Notes: a model not told the origin generated them from the letters alone. 64,000 bases of DNA from an uncultured Subdoligranulum sp. (GCF_963931595.1 NZ_OZ007030.1:62001-126000); one strand, 5' to 3'. Positions 22,176 through 31,263 are shown, counted from the first letter of the stretch. A program made the numbers and translations.

Positions 22176-23849
22176 TTAATGCATCCAGGCGGCGGCAGCC
22201 TGGGCCAGTTTTTCGTTGATGGCGTCGGCGGCTTCGGCGCTCTCCGCCACGGCGGAAAGGTAGACCTTCACCTTGGGCTCGGTGCCGGAGGGGCGCACCA
22301 TCACCTTGGCGCCGTTTGCCAGCCGGTACTCCAGCACGTCGGCTTTGGGCAGCCCGGTGCCGTCGGCGGTGTAGTCGGTGACGCCGGCAACGGCATAGCC
22401 CGCGATGTCGGCGGGGGCTTGGGCCCGCAACCGGGCCATGATGCCCTGCATGGTGTGCATGCCGGTCTCGCCCTCAAAGGTGAAACTGTGCAGGGCGTTG
22501 CGGTACCAGCCGAACTCGGCGTAGAGGGCGTTCACGGCGTCCAGCAGGCTCATGCCCCGGGCGGCGTAGTACGCCGCCGCCTCGCAGGCCAGCATGACGG
22601 CGTTGACGCCGTCCTTGTCCCGCACGTGGCCGCCCGACAGGTAGCCGTAGCTCTCCTCGAAGCCGAAGATGTACCGCTCCACGTGGCCTTCCGCCTCCAG
22701 CAGGCCGATCTGCTCGCCGATGAACTTGAAGCCGGTGAGGGTGCGGCGCAGCTCCACGCCGTACTTGGCGGCGATGGGGGTGGCCATGTCGGTGGAGACG
22801 ATGGTGGTCACCGCCACGGGGGCCTTGGGCATGGTGCCGTTGGACTGCCGGGTGCGGCAGATGTAGTCAAAGAGCAGCACGCCCATCTCGTTGCCGGTGA
22901 TCAGCCGGTAGCCGCCCTGGCCGTCCGGCACGGCGGCGCCCATCCGGTCGCAGTCGGGGTCGGTGCCGATCATCAGGTCGGGGTGGACGGTGTCGCAGAG
23001 CTTCAGGCCGGTCTCCATGGCCTGGCGGATCTCGGGGTTGGGGTAGGGGCAGGTGGGGAAGTCCCCGTCGGGCTTCTCCTGCTGGGGCACCACCGTCACG
23101 TTGGTTACCCCCATGCGGCCCAGCAGCAGCTTCACCGGCTCGAGACCGGTGCCGTTGAGGGGCGTGTAGACCAGCTTCAGGTGGGACACATCGTTGCCGG
23201 GGCGCAGGGCCAGCACGGCGTCCACGAAGTCGGAAAGGCACTGGTCGCTGATGGTCACGATGCGCCCGTCGGCCACCGCCTCGTCGTAGTCGGCCAGCTT
23301 CGGGCTGTCGAAGTAGTCATGCCTGCCGATGGCCGCCAGCACCTGGTCGGCCATCTCCAGGGTGATCTGGCAGCCGTCGGCGCCGTACACCTTGTAGCCG
23401 TTGTACTGGGCGGGGTTGTGGCTGGCCGTGACGCAGATGCCCGCGCCGCAGCCCAGATACCGCACCGCCCAGGAGAGGGCCGGGGTGGGCTCCAGCCGGG
23501 GATAGACGTAGGCCGTGATGCCGTTGGCGGCCAGCACCCGGGCGGCCTCCCGGCAGAACAGCTCGCCCTTGTGGCGGCTGTCGTGGGCCAGGGCTACCTT
23601 CTTGGGCAGGCCGGAGGCGTTCAGCGTGTCGGCCAGGCCCTGGGTGGCCCGGCGGATGGTGTAGATGTTCATCCGGTTGGTGCCGGCGCCGATGACGCCC
23701 CGCAGTCCGCCGGTGCCGAAGGCCAGGTCCCGGTAGAACCGGTCGTTGATGGCCTCGGCATCGCCGGCGACGCGCTCCAGTTCGGCAATCAGGTCGGGGT
23801 CCTCGGTGGCGCGGGCGCGCCAGAGGTCGTAGAGGTTTGCAGGTTGCAT
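22176..23849 (-). CDS. pgm: Phosphoglucomutase/phosphomannomutase
   Basis: A 557-residue alpha-D-phosphohexomutase interconverting glucose-1-P and glucose-6-P (or the mannose forms), linking glycolysis with nucleotide sugars. All four family motifs are present: phosphoserine loop TASHNPAQYNGYK (about residue 145), metal loop DPDCDR, sugar-binding GFEESYG, and phosphate-binding RPSGTEPK near the C-terminus. The length is that of the PgcA-type enzymes of Firmicutes. AAAGGAG lies 10 bases before ATG 23849. Monocistronic between a terminator and the tRNA promoter region. Confidence 0.93.
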   Translation of the reverse strand: MQPANLYDLWRARATEDPDLIAELERVAGDAEAINDRFYRDLAFGTGGLRGVIGAGTNRMNIYTIRRATQGLADTLNASGLPKKVALAHDSRHKGELFCREAARVLAANGITAYVYPRLEPTPALSWAVRYLGCGAGICVTASHNPAQYNGYKVYGADGCQITLEMADQVLAAIGRHDYFDSPKLADYDEAVADGRIVTISDQCLSDFVDAVLALRPGNDVSHLKLVYTPLNGTGLEPVKLLLGRMGVTNVTVVPQQEKPDGDFPTCPYPNPEIRQAMETGLKLCDTVHPDLMIGTDPDCDRMGAAVPDGQGGYRLITGNEMGVLLFDYICRTRQSNGTMPKAPVAVTTIVSTDMATPIAAKYGVELRRTLTGFKFIGEQIGLLEAEGHVERYIFGFEESYGYLSGGHVRDKDGVNAVMLACEAAAYYAARGMSLLDAVNALYAEFGWYRNALHSFTFEGETGMHTMQGIMARLRAQAPADIAGYAVAGVTDYTADGTGLPKADVLEYRLANGAKVMVRPSGTEPKVKVYLSAVAESAEAADAINEKLAQAAAAWMH

Positions 23850-23997
23850 GGGGGATAAACTCCTTTCCTTTATATAAGGGCGGCGGACCGGCAGCGGTCC
23901 GGGCGGGAAGATCTGCTATTACGGTACCACAGGCAGGGGCAAAAAGCAAGCCGGGACGGCGGGTGTAAAAAAGTTGCGCTTTTTTTGAAAAAACCGC

Positions 23998-24026
23998 TTG
24001 ACATTTGCTAGGGTGGGTGGTATTAT
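23998..24026 (+). promoter_or_regulatory. Promoter of tRNA-Arg
   Basis: TTGACA (23998-24003), 17-base spacer, TATTAT (24021-24026), 14 bases before the mature tRNA end. Confidence 0.75.
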
Positions 24027-24039
24027 ACTAACTGCACTT

Positions 24040-24116
24040 GCGCCGGTAGCTCAGCTGGATAGAGTGTCTGACTACGAATCAGAAGGTCGGGGGTTCGAGT
24101 CCCTTCCGGCGCACCA
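24040..24116 (+). tRNA. tRNA-Arg (anticodon ACG)
   Basis: A complete 77-base cloverleaf: acceptor GCGCCGG pairs with CCGGCGC, the D arm has AGCTCAGCTGGATAGAGT, the anticodon stem TCTGA/TCAGA encloses loop CTACGAA (anticodon ACG, read as ICG for CGN codons), the T arm has GGTTCGAGTC, and the CCA end is encoded at 24114-24116. Its own promoter and terminator flank it. Confidence 0.97.
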
Positions 24117-24146
24117 CGGTTTCACGGAAACGTGAGACCGTTTTTT
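24116..24146 (+). terminator. Terminator of tRNA-Arg
   Basis: ACGGTTTCACG pairs perfectly with CGTGAGACCGT around GAAA and runs into six T residues. Confidence 0.85.
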
Positions 24147-24177
24147 ATTGCAAAAATTCGGAACACCCGGAGTATTT

Positions 24178-24289
24178 CGCCGGAGGGACTCGAAAAGCTC
24201 GTCCGGCCGTCCTGCGTCCCGGCCGGGCCCGACAGTCCAGCGAACTGTCGGGAAGAGCGCGGGGAGAGGGGCCCCTTCCGGCGCACCAC
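24178..24289. repeat. Structured element with inverted and direct copies of the tRNA-Arg 3' end
   Basis: 24178-24194 (CGCCGGAGGGACTCGAA) is the reverse complement of the tRNA T-arm/acceptor strand with one base missing. 24273-24289 (CCCTTCCGGCGCACCAC) repeats 24101-24117 of the tRNA exactly, CCA included. The two ends can pair and enclose two perfect inner hairpins, CCGGCCG/CGGCCGG and CCCGACAGT/ACTGTCGGG. It lies between two terminators that each run into a T-run plus ATTGCA. It may be a decayed second tRNA, an integration scar or a structured RNA. Confidence 0.6.
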
Positions 24290-24321
24290 AGCCTTACAGA
24301 ACATGTAAGGCTGTTTTTTTA
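24288..24321 (+). terminator. Second terminator downstream of the tRNA-derived element
   Basis: ACAGCCTTACA pairs with TGTAAGGCTGT, followed by seven T residues and ATTGCA, paralleling the tRNA terminator layout. Confidence 0.8.
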
Positions 24322-24391
24322 TTGCATAAACCCGGCTCGCCGCCTTCCTCCCCGCCGGAACCAAACATACGCTTTTGCCCCCACACACAGC

Positions 24392-24425
24392 AAAGCCCCC
24401 GCGCAGAATGCGCGGGGGCTTTTTC
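24392..24425. terminator. Terminator at the 3' end of the 138-residue orphan gene
   Basis: AAAGCCCCCGCGC pairs with GCGCGGGGGCTTT around a short loop; T-runs on both strands (minus strand for the orphan gene). Confidence 0.75.
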
Positions 24426-24428
24426 CTA

Positions 24429-24845
24429 TTACCGCCGCCGGCCCGGCAGGCGGGCGCGGCGGCTCTGCACCACGATGCGCTCCACCTGCACGCCGGCGGC
24501 GCTCACCGAGACCTGCACGCAGATCACGGCGCCGGGGGCGTCCCAGTCCAGATAGAGGGGACTGAGAAGAATCCACAACCGGGGAGACTTTCTTTTCTTT
24601 TTGCCGCGGACGAACCGCAGCCGGTAGCTCAGCGGCACCAGGCGGGCCGCCAGCCGGGGGACTTTGGTGAGGGTGCGGCAGACGCCGTACACCAGGGTTT
24701 CGGGAAGTAACGGACAGGGGATACGGACCTCGGGGGTCAGGGGCGGGCGGCCCGGACGGTCGTCCCTGGGTTTGATTTCCGGCCGGGGCCACAGCCCGCA
24801 GGCCAGAAAACGGTGGTCGTATTCGGTTGTCATGGAAAAAAGCAT
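24429..24845 (-). CDS. Orphan 138-residue protein behind an attenuator-like leader
   Basis: Unrecognised. The start at 24845 is chosen for AGGAGG 6 bases upstream. The product begins MLFSMTTEYDHRFLACGLWP, is rich in proline and arginine, has a basic cluster RFVRGKKKRKSPRLW near residue 90, a strand-like region ICVQVSVSAAGVQVERIVVQ and an Arg-rich end. No signal peptide, membrane helix or catalytic motif is visible; nucleic-acid binding is conceivable from the charge. It has its own promoter at 24972-25001 and a ~120-base leader with a terminator directly before the ribosome site. Confidence 0.55.
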   Translation of the reverse strand: MLFSMTTEYDHRFLACGLWPRPEIKPRDDRPGRPPLTPEVRIPCPLLPETLVYGVCRTLTKVPRLAARLVPLSYRLRFVRGKKKRKSPRLWILLSPLYLDWDAPGAVICVQVSVSAAGVQVERIVVQSRRARLPGRRR

Positions 24846-24863
24846 GGTGCACCTCCTGGAGCA

Positions 24864-24918
24864 ACAAAAAAGACGAACGGACACACCTGTCCCGTGGAAC
24901 AGGTTGCCATTCGTCTTC
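24864..24918 (-). promoter_or_regulatory. Attenuator hairpin in the leader of the orphan gene
   Basis: On the minus strand, AAGACGAATGG pairs with CCGTTCGTCTT, with the inner pairing ACCTGT/ACAGGT, and the stem is followed by TTTTTTG just before the AGGAGG ribosome site. A short upstream ORF, MCTTEEH followed by stop, lies 5' of the stem. The whole has the look of a translation- or ligand-sensing attenuator. Confidence 0.6.
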
Positions 24919-24971
24919 AGTGTTCTTCAGTTGTACACATGCCGGCCGGAACCGTTTTCCGGCGGACTTTT

Positions 24972-25001
24972 ATTATATCACACAGCCGCCCTTTTTGTAA
25001 A
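24972..25001 (-). promoter_or_regulatory. Promoter of the orphan gene
   Basis: On the minus strand TTTACA (24996-25001) and TATAAT (24972-24977), 18-base spacer. Confidence 0.65.
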
Positions 25002-25053
25002 GGCCGGCGCCTTCCCGCGGCCCGTTCCCCCCGCCCGATGGGGAAATATCCAG

Positions 25054-25070
25054 GAAAATTGCAAATTTTC
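25054..25070. promoter_or_regulatory. Palindrome upstream of the opp promoter
   Basis: GAAAATT-GCA-AATTTTC, a perfect 7-3-7 inverted repeat, 55 bases upstream of the opp -35 box. The halves are those of the CodY box but in inside-out order, so the protein is not assigned. Confidence 0.4.
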
Positions 25071-25125
25071 ACATTTTTTTAGACGAAACAGGGCGGGATT
25101 GTCAAAATTAAGCAGGGCCATCTAA

Positions 25126-25154
25126 TTGACAAAAGACGACAGGTTCATTATAAT
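25126..25154 (+). promoter_or_regulatory. Consensus promoter of the opp operon
   Basis: TTGACA (25126-25131), 17-base spacer, TATAAT (25149-25154): a perfect sigma-A consensus. The leader to the first gene is about 175 bases. Confidence 0.85.
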
Positions 25155-25334
25155 AGAAAAGATTCCGGGTATGAACGATGGCGTTTGTGCAACCGCAACC
25201 GCCACCGCTTTTTTTGTTCTCTGCATTGTCCGCGGATAGCGCACAACCGTGTTTGCCATACCGCGTACAACGGCGGGGAACCGCCCGGCGGACGCAAAAT
25301 TGTATTCCAAAACGAAACGGAGTGGCACAACACA

Positions 25335-26252
25335 ATGGCGAAGTACGTCATCAAGCGCGTGGCAATGGGCATTTTCAGTGTCTTTGTTGTGGCGACGCTT
25401 ACCTTCTTCATCATGAACCTGGTCCCCGGCGGACCGTTCGTGGCCGAGAAATCCATCAGTGCGGCCGCCCAGCAGGCACTGAACGAAAAGTACGGCCTGG
25501 ACAAGCCCCTGGGCGTGCAGTATGTGAACTATATGAACAGCCTGCTGCACGGCGATATGGGCCTGAGCCTGAAACAGCGCGGCCGTACCGTCAACCAGAT
25601 CATTGCCGAAAAACTGCCCGTCTCCTGCCGCACCGCCGGCATTGCCGTGGCGGTGGCGCTCTGCCTGGGCATTCCCATGGGCTGTATCTCGGCGTACAAC
25701 CGCGGCAAATGGGCCGATAACCTCATCATTGTGCTGGCCACCTGCGGCATCGCCATTCCCAGCTTCATATCCAGTGTGCTATTGCTATACACATTCGGCA
25801 TGAACCTGCAGATATTGCCCACCATCGGCCTGAATGAACCGGCGGCCTACATCATGCCGGTCACGGCGCTGGCCATCTATCCCACCGCCTACATCACCCG
25901 CCTGATGCGCTCCAGCCTGCTGGATGTCATGGGCCAGGATTACATGCGCACCGCCCGTGCCAAGGGTGTGTCCAGCGTGAAGATCCTCTTCAAGCATGCC
26001 CTGCGCAACGCCATCCTGCCCATCGTCACCTACGTCGGCCCCATGCTGGCCGCCCTGATGACCGGTTCCTTCGTGGTGGAGAAGATCTTCACCATCCCCG
26101 GCCTGGGCCGCGACTTCGTCACCGCCATCACCAGCCGTGACTACACCCTGATCATGGGCACCACCATTCTGCTGGCCACCATGGTCATCATCGCCAACGT
26201 CATCGTGGATATCCTGTACAAGGTCATTGATCCGCGCATCAAACTGAAGTAA
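25335..26252 (+). CDS. oppB: Oligopeptide ABC transporter permease OppB
   Basis: A 305-residue inner-membrane permease with six hydrophobic segments, forming the peptide channel with OppC. Typical start KYVIKRVAMGIFSVFVVATL followed by the NLVPGGPF motif; the cytoplasmic coupling (EAA) loop reads DYMRTARAKGVSSVKILFKH near residue 210. ATG 25335 is chosen at the membrane-anchored family start; the ribosome site (CGGAG, 13 bases away) is weak, and the frame is open back to 25185. First gene of a five-gene peptide-import cluster. Confidence 0.9.
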   Translation: MAKYVIKRVAMGIFSVFVVATLTFFIMNLVPGGPFVAEKSISAAAQQALNEKYGLDKPLGVQYVNYMNSLLHGDMGLSLKQRGRTVNQIIAEKLPVSCRTAGIAVAVALCLGIPMGCISAYNRGKWADNLIIVLATCGIAIPSFISSVLLLYTFGMNLQILPTIGLNEPAAYIMPVTALAIYPTAYITRLMRSSLLDVMGQDYMRTARAKGVSSVKILFKHALRNAILPIVTYVGPMLAALMTGSFVVEKIFTIPGLGRDFVTAITSRDYTLIMGTTILLATMVIIANVIVDILYKVIDPRIKLK

Positions 26253-26266
26253 AGGAGGAGCAAGCT

Positions 26267-27316
26267 GTGGAAAATCTCAAAAAGAATCCGTTGAGCCTGC
26301 ACCTCAACGTGGACGACTTTGCCCCCGCTTCCAACGACGAGAAGGAAAGCCTCGTCATCATGCGGGACAGCGTCAGTTTCTGGAAGGACGGTCTGCGCCG
26401 TCTGCGCAAGAACAAGATCGCCATGGTCAGCCTGCTGGTCATCATTCTCATCGCCATCTTCGCCTATGTGCTGCCCATGGTCTGGCCCTACGGCTACGAC
26501 GAGCAGATCAAATACAGCGAGAACCTGGCCCCCTTCGAGTACGGCAAGAAGGAGCTGGAGCGCATCGCCGCCGGCGAGAGCGTCTTCCCCCACATCCTGG
26601 GCACCGACCGCAACGGCCGTGACTTCGCCGTCCGTCTGATGATGGGTACCCGTGTCAGCATGTCCGTCGGTCTGCTGGCCTCGGTGCTGGTGCTGGTCAT
26701 CGGCGCCACCTACGGTGCCATCTCCGCCTTTGCCGGCGGCTGGGTGGACATCATCATGATGCGTATCACCGATATTCTCTACACCATCCCGGACATCCTG
26801 CTCATCATTCTGCTGGGCATGGCCATCAAGGACCCGCTGGAAGCCCTGGCCCAGCAGCCGGGCTTCGGCTGGATGCAGAAGCTGGGACCCAACATGATCT
26901 CCATCTTCATCATCTTCGCGCTGCTCTACTGGGTCAGCATGGCCCGTATCGTGCGCAGCCAGGTGCTGACCCTCAAGGAGAGCGAGTATGTCACGGCGGC
27001 CCGCGCCCTGGGCGCCTCGGGCGGCCGCATCATCAAGCGCCACCTGCTGACCAACTGCATCGGCACCCTGATCGTCACCACCACCCTGCAGATCCCCTCC
27101 TCCATCTTCACCGAGAGCTACCTGAGCTTCCTGGGCCTGGGCGTGGCGGCTCCCATGCCGTCCCTGGGCTCGCTGGCCACCGATGCCGTCAAGGGCATGA
27201 ACACCTACCCGCACCTGCTGCTGGCACCTGCGGTGATGATCAGCGTCATGATCCTGGTGTTCAACCTCTTCGGCGACGGCCTGCGCGATGCCTTTGACCC
27301 GAAGCTGAAAAACTAA
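26267..27316 (+). CDS. oppC: Oligopeptide ABC transporter permease OppC
   Basis: A 349-residue permease partner, starting at GTG 26267 behind AAAGGAGGAG. After a polar N-terminal stretch (to about residue 45) comes the OppC_N motif FWKDGLRRLRKNKIAMVSL, six membrane segments, the periplasmic-side HILGTDRNGRDFAVRLMMG signature and the EAA loop ESEYVTAARALGASGGRIIK. The 14-base gap to oppB supports co-transcription. Confidence 0.92.
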   Translation: MENLKKNPLSLHLNVDDFAPASNDEKESLVIMRDSVSFWKDGLRRLRKNKIAMVSLLVIILIAIFAYVLPMVWPYGYDEQIKYSENLAPFEYGKKELERIAAGESVFPHILGTDRNGRDFAVRLMMGTRVSMSVGLLASVLVLVIGATYGAISAFAGGWVDIIMMRITDILYTIPDILLIILLGMAIKDPLEALAQQPGFGWMQKLGPNMISIFIIFALLYWVSMARIVRSQVLTLKESEYVTAARALGASGGRIIKRHLLTNCIGTLIVTTTLQIPSSIFTESYLSFLGLGVAAPMPSLGSLATDAVKGMNTYPHLLLAPAVMISVMILVFNLFGDGLRDAFDPKLKN

Positions 27317-27337
27317 CGAGGGGAGAAACAAGACACC

Positions 27338-28339
27338 ATGAGCGAAAAGATTCTTGAAATTCAGGACGAACGCCTGTCTTTCTTCACCCCCGCCGGTGAG
27401 GTCAAGGCGCTGAACGGCGTGTCCTTCACGATGAACCAGGGCGATGTGCTGGGCATCGTGGGCGAGTCCGGCTCCGGCAAGTCGGTGACCGCCTACTCCA
27501 TCATGGGCCTGACGGCCTATCCCGGCCGCCTGGTGGGCGGCAAGGTGTGGTTCAACGGCCACCAGATCGATGAGATGACCGAGAAGGAATTCCGCAAGAT
27601 CCGCGGCAACGAAGTCTCCATCATCTTCCAGGACCCCATGACCAGCCTGAACCCGGTGTACACCATCGGCAACCAGATCGTGGAAGTGATCCTGCTCCAC
27701 ACCAAAAAGACCAAGAAGGAAGCCTGGGAGCGCGCCAAGGAGCTGCTGGAGCTGGTGGGCATCAACGAGCCGGACCGCCGCCTGAAGCAGTATCCCCATG
27801 AGCTGTCCGGCGGTATGCGCCAGCGCGTGATGATCGCCATCGCCCTGGCCTGCGAGCCCAAGCTGCTCATCGCCGACGAGCCCACCACCGCCCTGGACGT
27901 GACCATCCAGGCCCAGATCCTGGAACTGATGCAGGACCTGCGCAAGAAGCTGGGCATGAGCATCATCATGATCACCCATGACCTGGGCGTGGTGGCCTCC
28001 ATGTGCGAGAAGATCGCCGTCATGTACGCCGGCCACATCGTGGAGTACGGCACCACCGACGAGATCTTCTACAACCCCAAGCATGAATACACCAAGGGCC
28101 TGATCAACTCCATCCCCAAGCTGAACGCCACCGAGAAGGAGCGCCTGGTGCCCATCGAAGGCACCCCCGTGGACCTGTTGAATCCGCCGGCGGGCTGCCC
28201 CTTTGCGCCGCGGTGCAAGAGCTGCATGAAGATCTGCCTGCGGGAGATGCCGCCCCGCACCGAGCTGAGCGACACCCATTACACCTATTGCTGGCTGCGC
28301 CAGAAAGAAGAATTTGAGAAGGGAGGCAAAGCCGAATGA
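27338..28339 (+). CDS. oppD: Oligopeptide ABC transporter ATP-binding protein OppD
   Basis: A 333-residue ATPase with Walker A GESGSGKS (about residue 45), Q-loop [16 protein letters not shown], signature [15 protein letters not shown], Walker [15 protein letters not shown] and switch histidine in [10 protein letters not shown]. The C-terminal oligopeptide-ABC domain ends with a cysteine cluster ([15 protein letters not shown]) that in relatives holds an Fe-S cluster. It energises import with OppF. The stop overlaps the oppF start (ATGA). Confidence 0.93.
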   Translation: MSEKILEIQDERLSFFTPAGEVKALNGVSFTMNQGDVLGIVGESGSGKSVTAYSIMGLTAYPGRLVGGKVWFNGHQIDEMTEKEFRKIRGNEVSIIFQDPMTSLNPVYTIGNQIVEVILLHTKKTKKEAWERAKELLELVGINEPDRRLKQYPHELSGGMRQRVMIAIALACEPKLLIADEPTTALDVTIQAQILELMQDLRKKLGMSIIMITHDLGVVASMCEKIAVMYAGHIVEYGTTDEIFYNPKHEYTKGLINSIPKLNATEKERLVPIEGTPVDLLNPPAGCPFAPRCKSCMKICLREMPPRTELSDTHYTYCWLRQKEEFEKGGKAE

Positions 28340-29334
28340 GCGAGCAGAAGAACCTCGTGGAAGTGCAGCATCTGCAGCAGTATTTCCCCGCCGGCGGCGT
28401 GGGCAAGAACAAGCGCTATGTCCAGGCCGTGGACGATGTGAGCTTTGCCATCCGCAAAGGCGAGACGCTGGGCCTCGTGGGCGAGTCGGGCTGCGGCAAG
28501 ACCACCACCGGCCGCACGCTGCTGCGCCTCTATGAGCCCACCGACGGCACCATCATCTATGACGGTGAGGTCCTCTTTGACAAGGAGAAGAAGATCGCCG
28601 TGGACATGCTGCCCTACCGCCGCCGCATGCAGATCGTCTTCCAGGACCCCTATGCCAGCCTGGACCCCCGCATGACCATCGGTGACATCGTGGGCGAGGG
28701 CATCGACATCCACAAGCTGGCGGCCAACGAGAAGGACCGCCACGACCGCATCATCGCCCTGCTGGAGCGGGTGGGCCTGAACAGCGAGCACGCCAACCGC
28801 TACCCCCACGAATTCTCGGGCGGCCAGCGGCAGCGCGTGGGCATTGCCCGCGCCCTGGCGGTGAACCCCGAGTTCATCGTCTGCGACGAGCCGGTCTCGG
28901 CCCTGGACGTTTCCATCCAGGCGCAGGTTGTCAACATGTTCGAGGACCTGCAGCAGGAGATGGGCCTGACCTACCTGTTCATCGCCCATGACCTGAGCGT
29001 GGTCAAGCACATTTCCAACCGCATCGGCGTTATGTACCTGGGCAAGCTGGTGGAGCTGGCCGACAGCTTTGAGCTGATCGCCCACAGCGTCCACCCCTAC
29101 ACCCGCAGCCTGATCTCGGCCATTCCGGTGGCCGATCCCAAGACGGCGCGCTCTTCCAAGCGCATCGTGCTGCAGGGCGACGTGCCCAGCCCGCTGAACC
29201 CGCCCAGCGGCTGCCGTTTCCGCACCCGCTGCCCCTACGCGGACGAGCGGTGCGCGGCGGAAGTGCCCCAGTTCAAGGAGGTCGGCCCCGGCCACTGGGC
29301 TGCCTGCCACCACCTGGACAAAGTGGCGGACTGA
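28336..29334 (+). CDS. oppF: Oligopeptide ABC transporter ATP-binding protein OppF
   Basis: A 332-residue ATPase forming the heterodimer with OppD. Seen are Walker [28 protein letters not shown], signature [15 protein letters not shown], Walker [15 protein letters not shown], the switch HDLSVVKHI, and the C-terminal cysteine motif [18 protein letters not shown]. Translational coupling to oppD by a 4-base overlap. Confidence 0.93.
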   Translation: MSEQKNLVEVQHLQQYFPAGGVGKNKRYVQAVDDVSFAIRKGETLGLVGESGCGKTTTGRTLLRLYEPTDGTIIYDGEVLFDKEKKIAVDMLPYRRRMQIVFQDPYASLDPRMTIGDIVGEGIDIHKLAANEKDRHDRIIALLERVGLNSEHANRYPHEFSGGQRQRVGIARALAVNPEFIVCDEPVSALDVSIQAQVVNMFEDLQQEMGLTYLFIAHDLSVVKHISNRIGVMYLGKLVELADSFELIAHSVHPYTRSLISAIPVADPKTARSSKRIVLQGDVPSPLNPPSGCRFRTRCPYADERCAAEVPQFKEVGPGHWAACHHLDKVAD

Positions 29335-29426
29335 CAGAAAATCCCGGGGTGTGCGTCCCGGAATTTTCGCCCGGTGTGCGGTTTTCACAGGACCATCACA
29401 AAAGAATTACAAAAGCCTGCAGGCTC

Positions 29427-29455
29427 TTGCACCGATGGTCCGCCGGGTTTATAGT
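29427..29455 (+). promoter_or_regulatory. Internal promoter upstream of the peptide-binding protein
   Basis: TTGCAC (29427-29432), 17-base spacer, TATAGT (29450-29455). It would allow higher expression of the binding protein than of the membrane complex. A weak stem (AAAATCCCGGGG... TCCCGGAATTTT, 29338-29367) precedes it. Confidence 0.6.
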
Positions 29456-29526
29456 TATGGTATTCATTCCTGAGGCAAAACCAGAGGGATTGGGTATAGT
29501 AATTTTTACATTGGAGGAAAAACCAC

Positions 29527-31263
29527 ATGAAGATGAAGAAATTTGTCGCTGTGGCGGTTGCCGGCTGCATGGCCGCTTCTCTGGCTGCCTGCGGTTCCAC
29601 CGCAAGCACCAGCAGCGCTGCCGCTTCCGAGAGCACTGAGGGTGCTACCGCGGAAGCTGCCGCCGAAACCACCGCGACCGGTTCCGGATTCACCGTTCAG
29701 CTCGGCCCCAACCCGGAGACCCTGGACCCCGCGCTGAACAGCTCCGTTGACGGTGCCAACACCATCATCACCATTTTCGAGCCCCTGCTGCTCATCGACG
29801 AGGAAAACAAGGTTATTCCTGGCCAGGCTGAGAGCTACGAAAAAAGCCCGGACGGCCTGACCTGGACCTTCCACATGCGTGACGGCCTGAAGTGGAGCGA
29901 TGGCTCTGACCTGACCGCCAAGGACTTCGAGTACAGCTTCAAGCGTATGGCGGATCCCAACACCGCCGCTCCCTACGCCGCGACCGCTGTGGGCATGATC
30001 GCCGGCTTCGACGAGGCCCAGGGCAATCCTGACCCCGAAACTGGTGAGCCCACCACCGATCCCAACCCCGACGCCCTGCAGGTCGTCGCCAGCGAGGACG
30101 GCAAGACCCTGACTGTTACCCTGAGCTACCCCTGCTCCTACTTTGACAAGCTGGCTGCCTTTGCCGCTCTGTCCCCCGTGCAGCAGGCCACCGTTGAGGC
30201 CAACGGCGACGGCTGGTGCACCAGCCCCGACACCTTCGTCTGCAACGGTCCTTACATGATCACCGACTGGACCCCCAGCGAGCGCATCGTGCTCTCCAAG
30301 AACCCCAACTACGTTGGCGGCTGGGATTCCAGCAAGATCGTCTCTGACAACATCACCCTCCTGCTCCTGGAGGACTCCAGCGCTTCCTACGCCGCTTACA
30401 ACAGCGGTGAGGCCCAGCTGGTCAAGGACGTTCCCACCGATGAGATCCCCAGCCTGACCAAGGCCGAGGACGGCGGCGACTTCTATGTGGACAGCATCCT
30501 GGGCACCTACTACATCAGCCTGAACGACCAGCGTGAGCCGTTCACCGATGTGCGCGTGCGCAAGGCTCTGAGCCTGGCCATCGACCGCGACTACGTGGCC
30601 AACGTCATCATGCAGGGCACCTACAGCCCCGCCTACAACATGGTCGGCCCCGGCATCGTGGATGCTGAGGAAGGCACCATGTTCATCGACAACGCCAACG
30701 GCGGCGAGCCCTACATCGGCGAGGACTACGAGGCCGATCTGGAAGAGGCCAAGAGCCTGCTGGCTGAGGCCGGTTACCCGGGCGGCGAAGGCTTCCCCAC
30801 CATCACCTACAGCGCCAACGACGCCGGCTACCACATCCCCGTTGCGGAGTACCTGCAGCAGGCCTGGGGTGAGCTGGGCATCACCATGAACATCGACAAG
30901 GTCGACTGGGCCAGCTTCCTGCCGCTGCGCCGCGCCGGTGACTACGACATCAGCCGTAACGGTTGGGTCATGGACTACAACGACGCTTCCAACATGCTGG
31001 AGCTGTTCACCACCGGCAACGGCAACAACGACGGTAAGTACAGCAACCCCGAGTTCGACGCCGCCATCGAGGCCTCCAAGGTCGCCGATAAGACCGTCCA
31101 CTACGAGCAGCTGCACAAGGCCGAGGACATCCTCATGGAAGACATGGGCTGCATCCCCGTTGCTTACTACAACGACTTCTGGCTGCAGAGCCCCTCTCTG
31201 AAGGGCACCTGGCACAGCCCCTACGGTTACTGGTACCTGCAGTACGGCTACATCGAGGAGTAA
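29527..31263 (+). CDS. oppA: Oligopeptide-binding lipoprotein OppA
   Basis: A 578-residue extracytoplasmic solute-binding protein (SBP family 5). The signal peptide KKFVAVAVAGCMAASLAACG ends in a lipobox with lipidated Cys near residue 22, followed by a Ser/Thr/Ala/Glu linker to residue 55. The mature part shows GPNPETLDPALNSSVDGAN, the ligand-binding FHMRDGLKWSDGSDLTAKDF motif and VRKALSLAIDRDYVANVI. GGAGG precedes ATG 29527 by 8 bases. Codon choice is more biased (GCT, GTT, CGT) than in neighbours, a sign of very high expression. Confidence 0.93.
   Translation: MKMKKFVAVAVAGCMAASLAACGSTASTSSAAASESTEGATAEAAAETTATGSGFTVQLGPNPETLDPALNSSVDGANTIITIFEPLLLIDEENKVIPGQAESYEKSPDGLTWTFHMRDGLKWSDGSDLTAKDFEYSFKRMADPNTAAPYAATAVGMIAGFDEAQGNPDPETGEPTTDPNPDALQVVASEDGKTLTVTLSYPCSYFDKLAAFAALSPVQQATVEANGDGWCTSPDTFVCNGPYMITDWTPSERIVLSKNPNYVGGWDSSKIVSDNITLLLLEDSSASYAAYNSGEAQLVKDVPTDEIPSLTKAEDGGDFYVDSILGTYYISLNDQREPFTDVRVRKALSLAIDRDYVANVIMQGTYSPAYNMVGPGIVDAEEGTMFIDNANGGEPYIGEDYEADLEEAKSLLAEAGYPGGEGFPTITYSANDAGYHIPVAEYLQQAWGELGITMNIDKVDWASFLPLRRAGDYDISRNGWVMDYNDASNMLELFTTGNGNNDGKYSNPEFDAAIEASKVADKTVHYEQLHKAEDILMEDMGCIPVAYYNDFWLQSPSLKGTWHSPYGYWYLQYGYIEE

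Noticed and set aside
24846..25000. A T-box riboswitch in the leader of the orphan gene.
   Set aside because: No T-box sequence (TGGNACCGCG) or specifier stem is visible.
26141..28279. A 712-residue minus-strand frame across oppC and oppD.
   Set aside because: It is the shadow of two unmistakable ABC transporter genes; its composition (His, Gln, Asp, Val runs) is that of an antisense frame.
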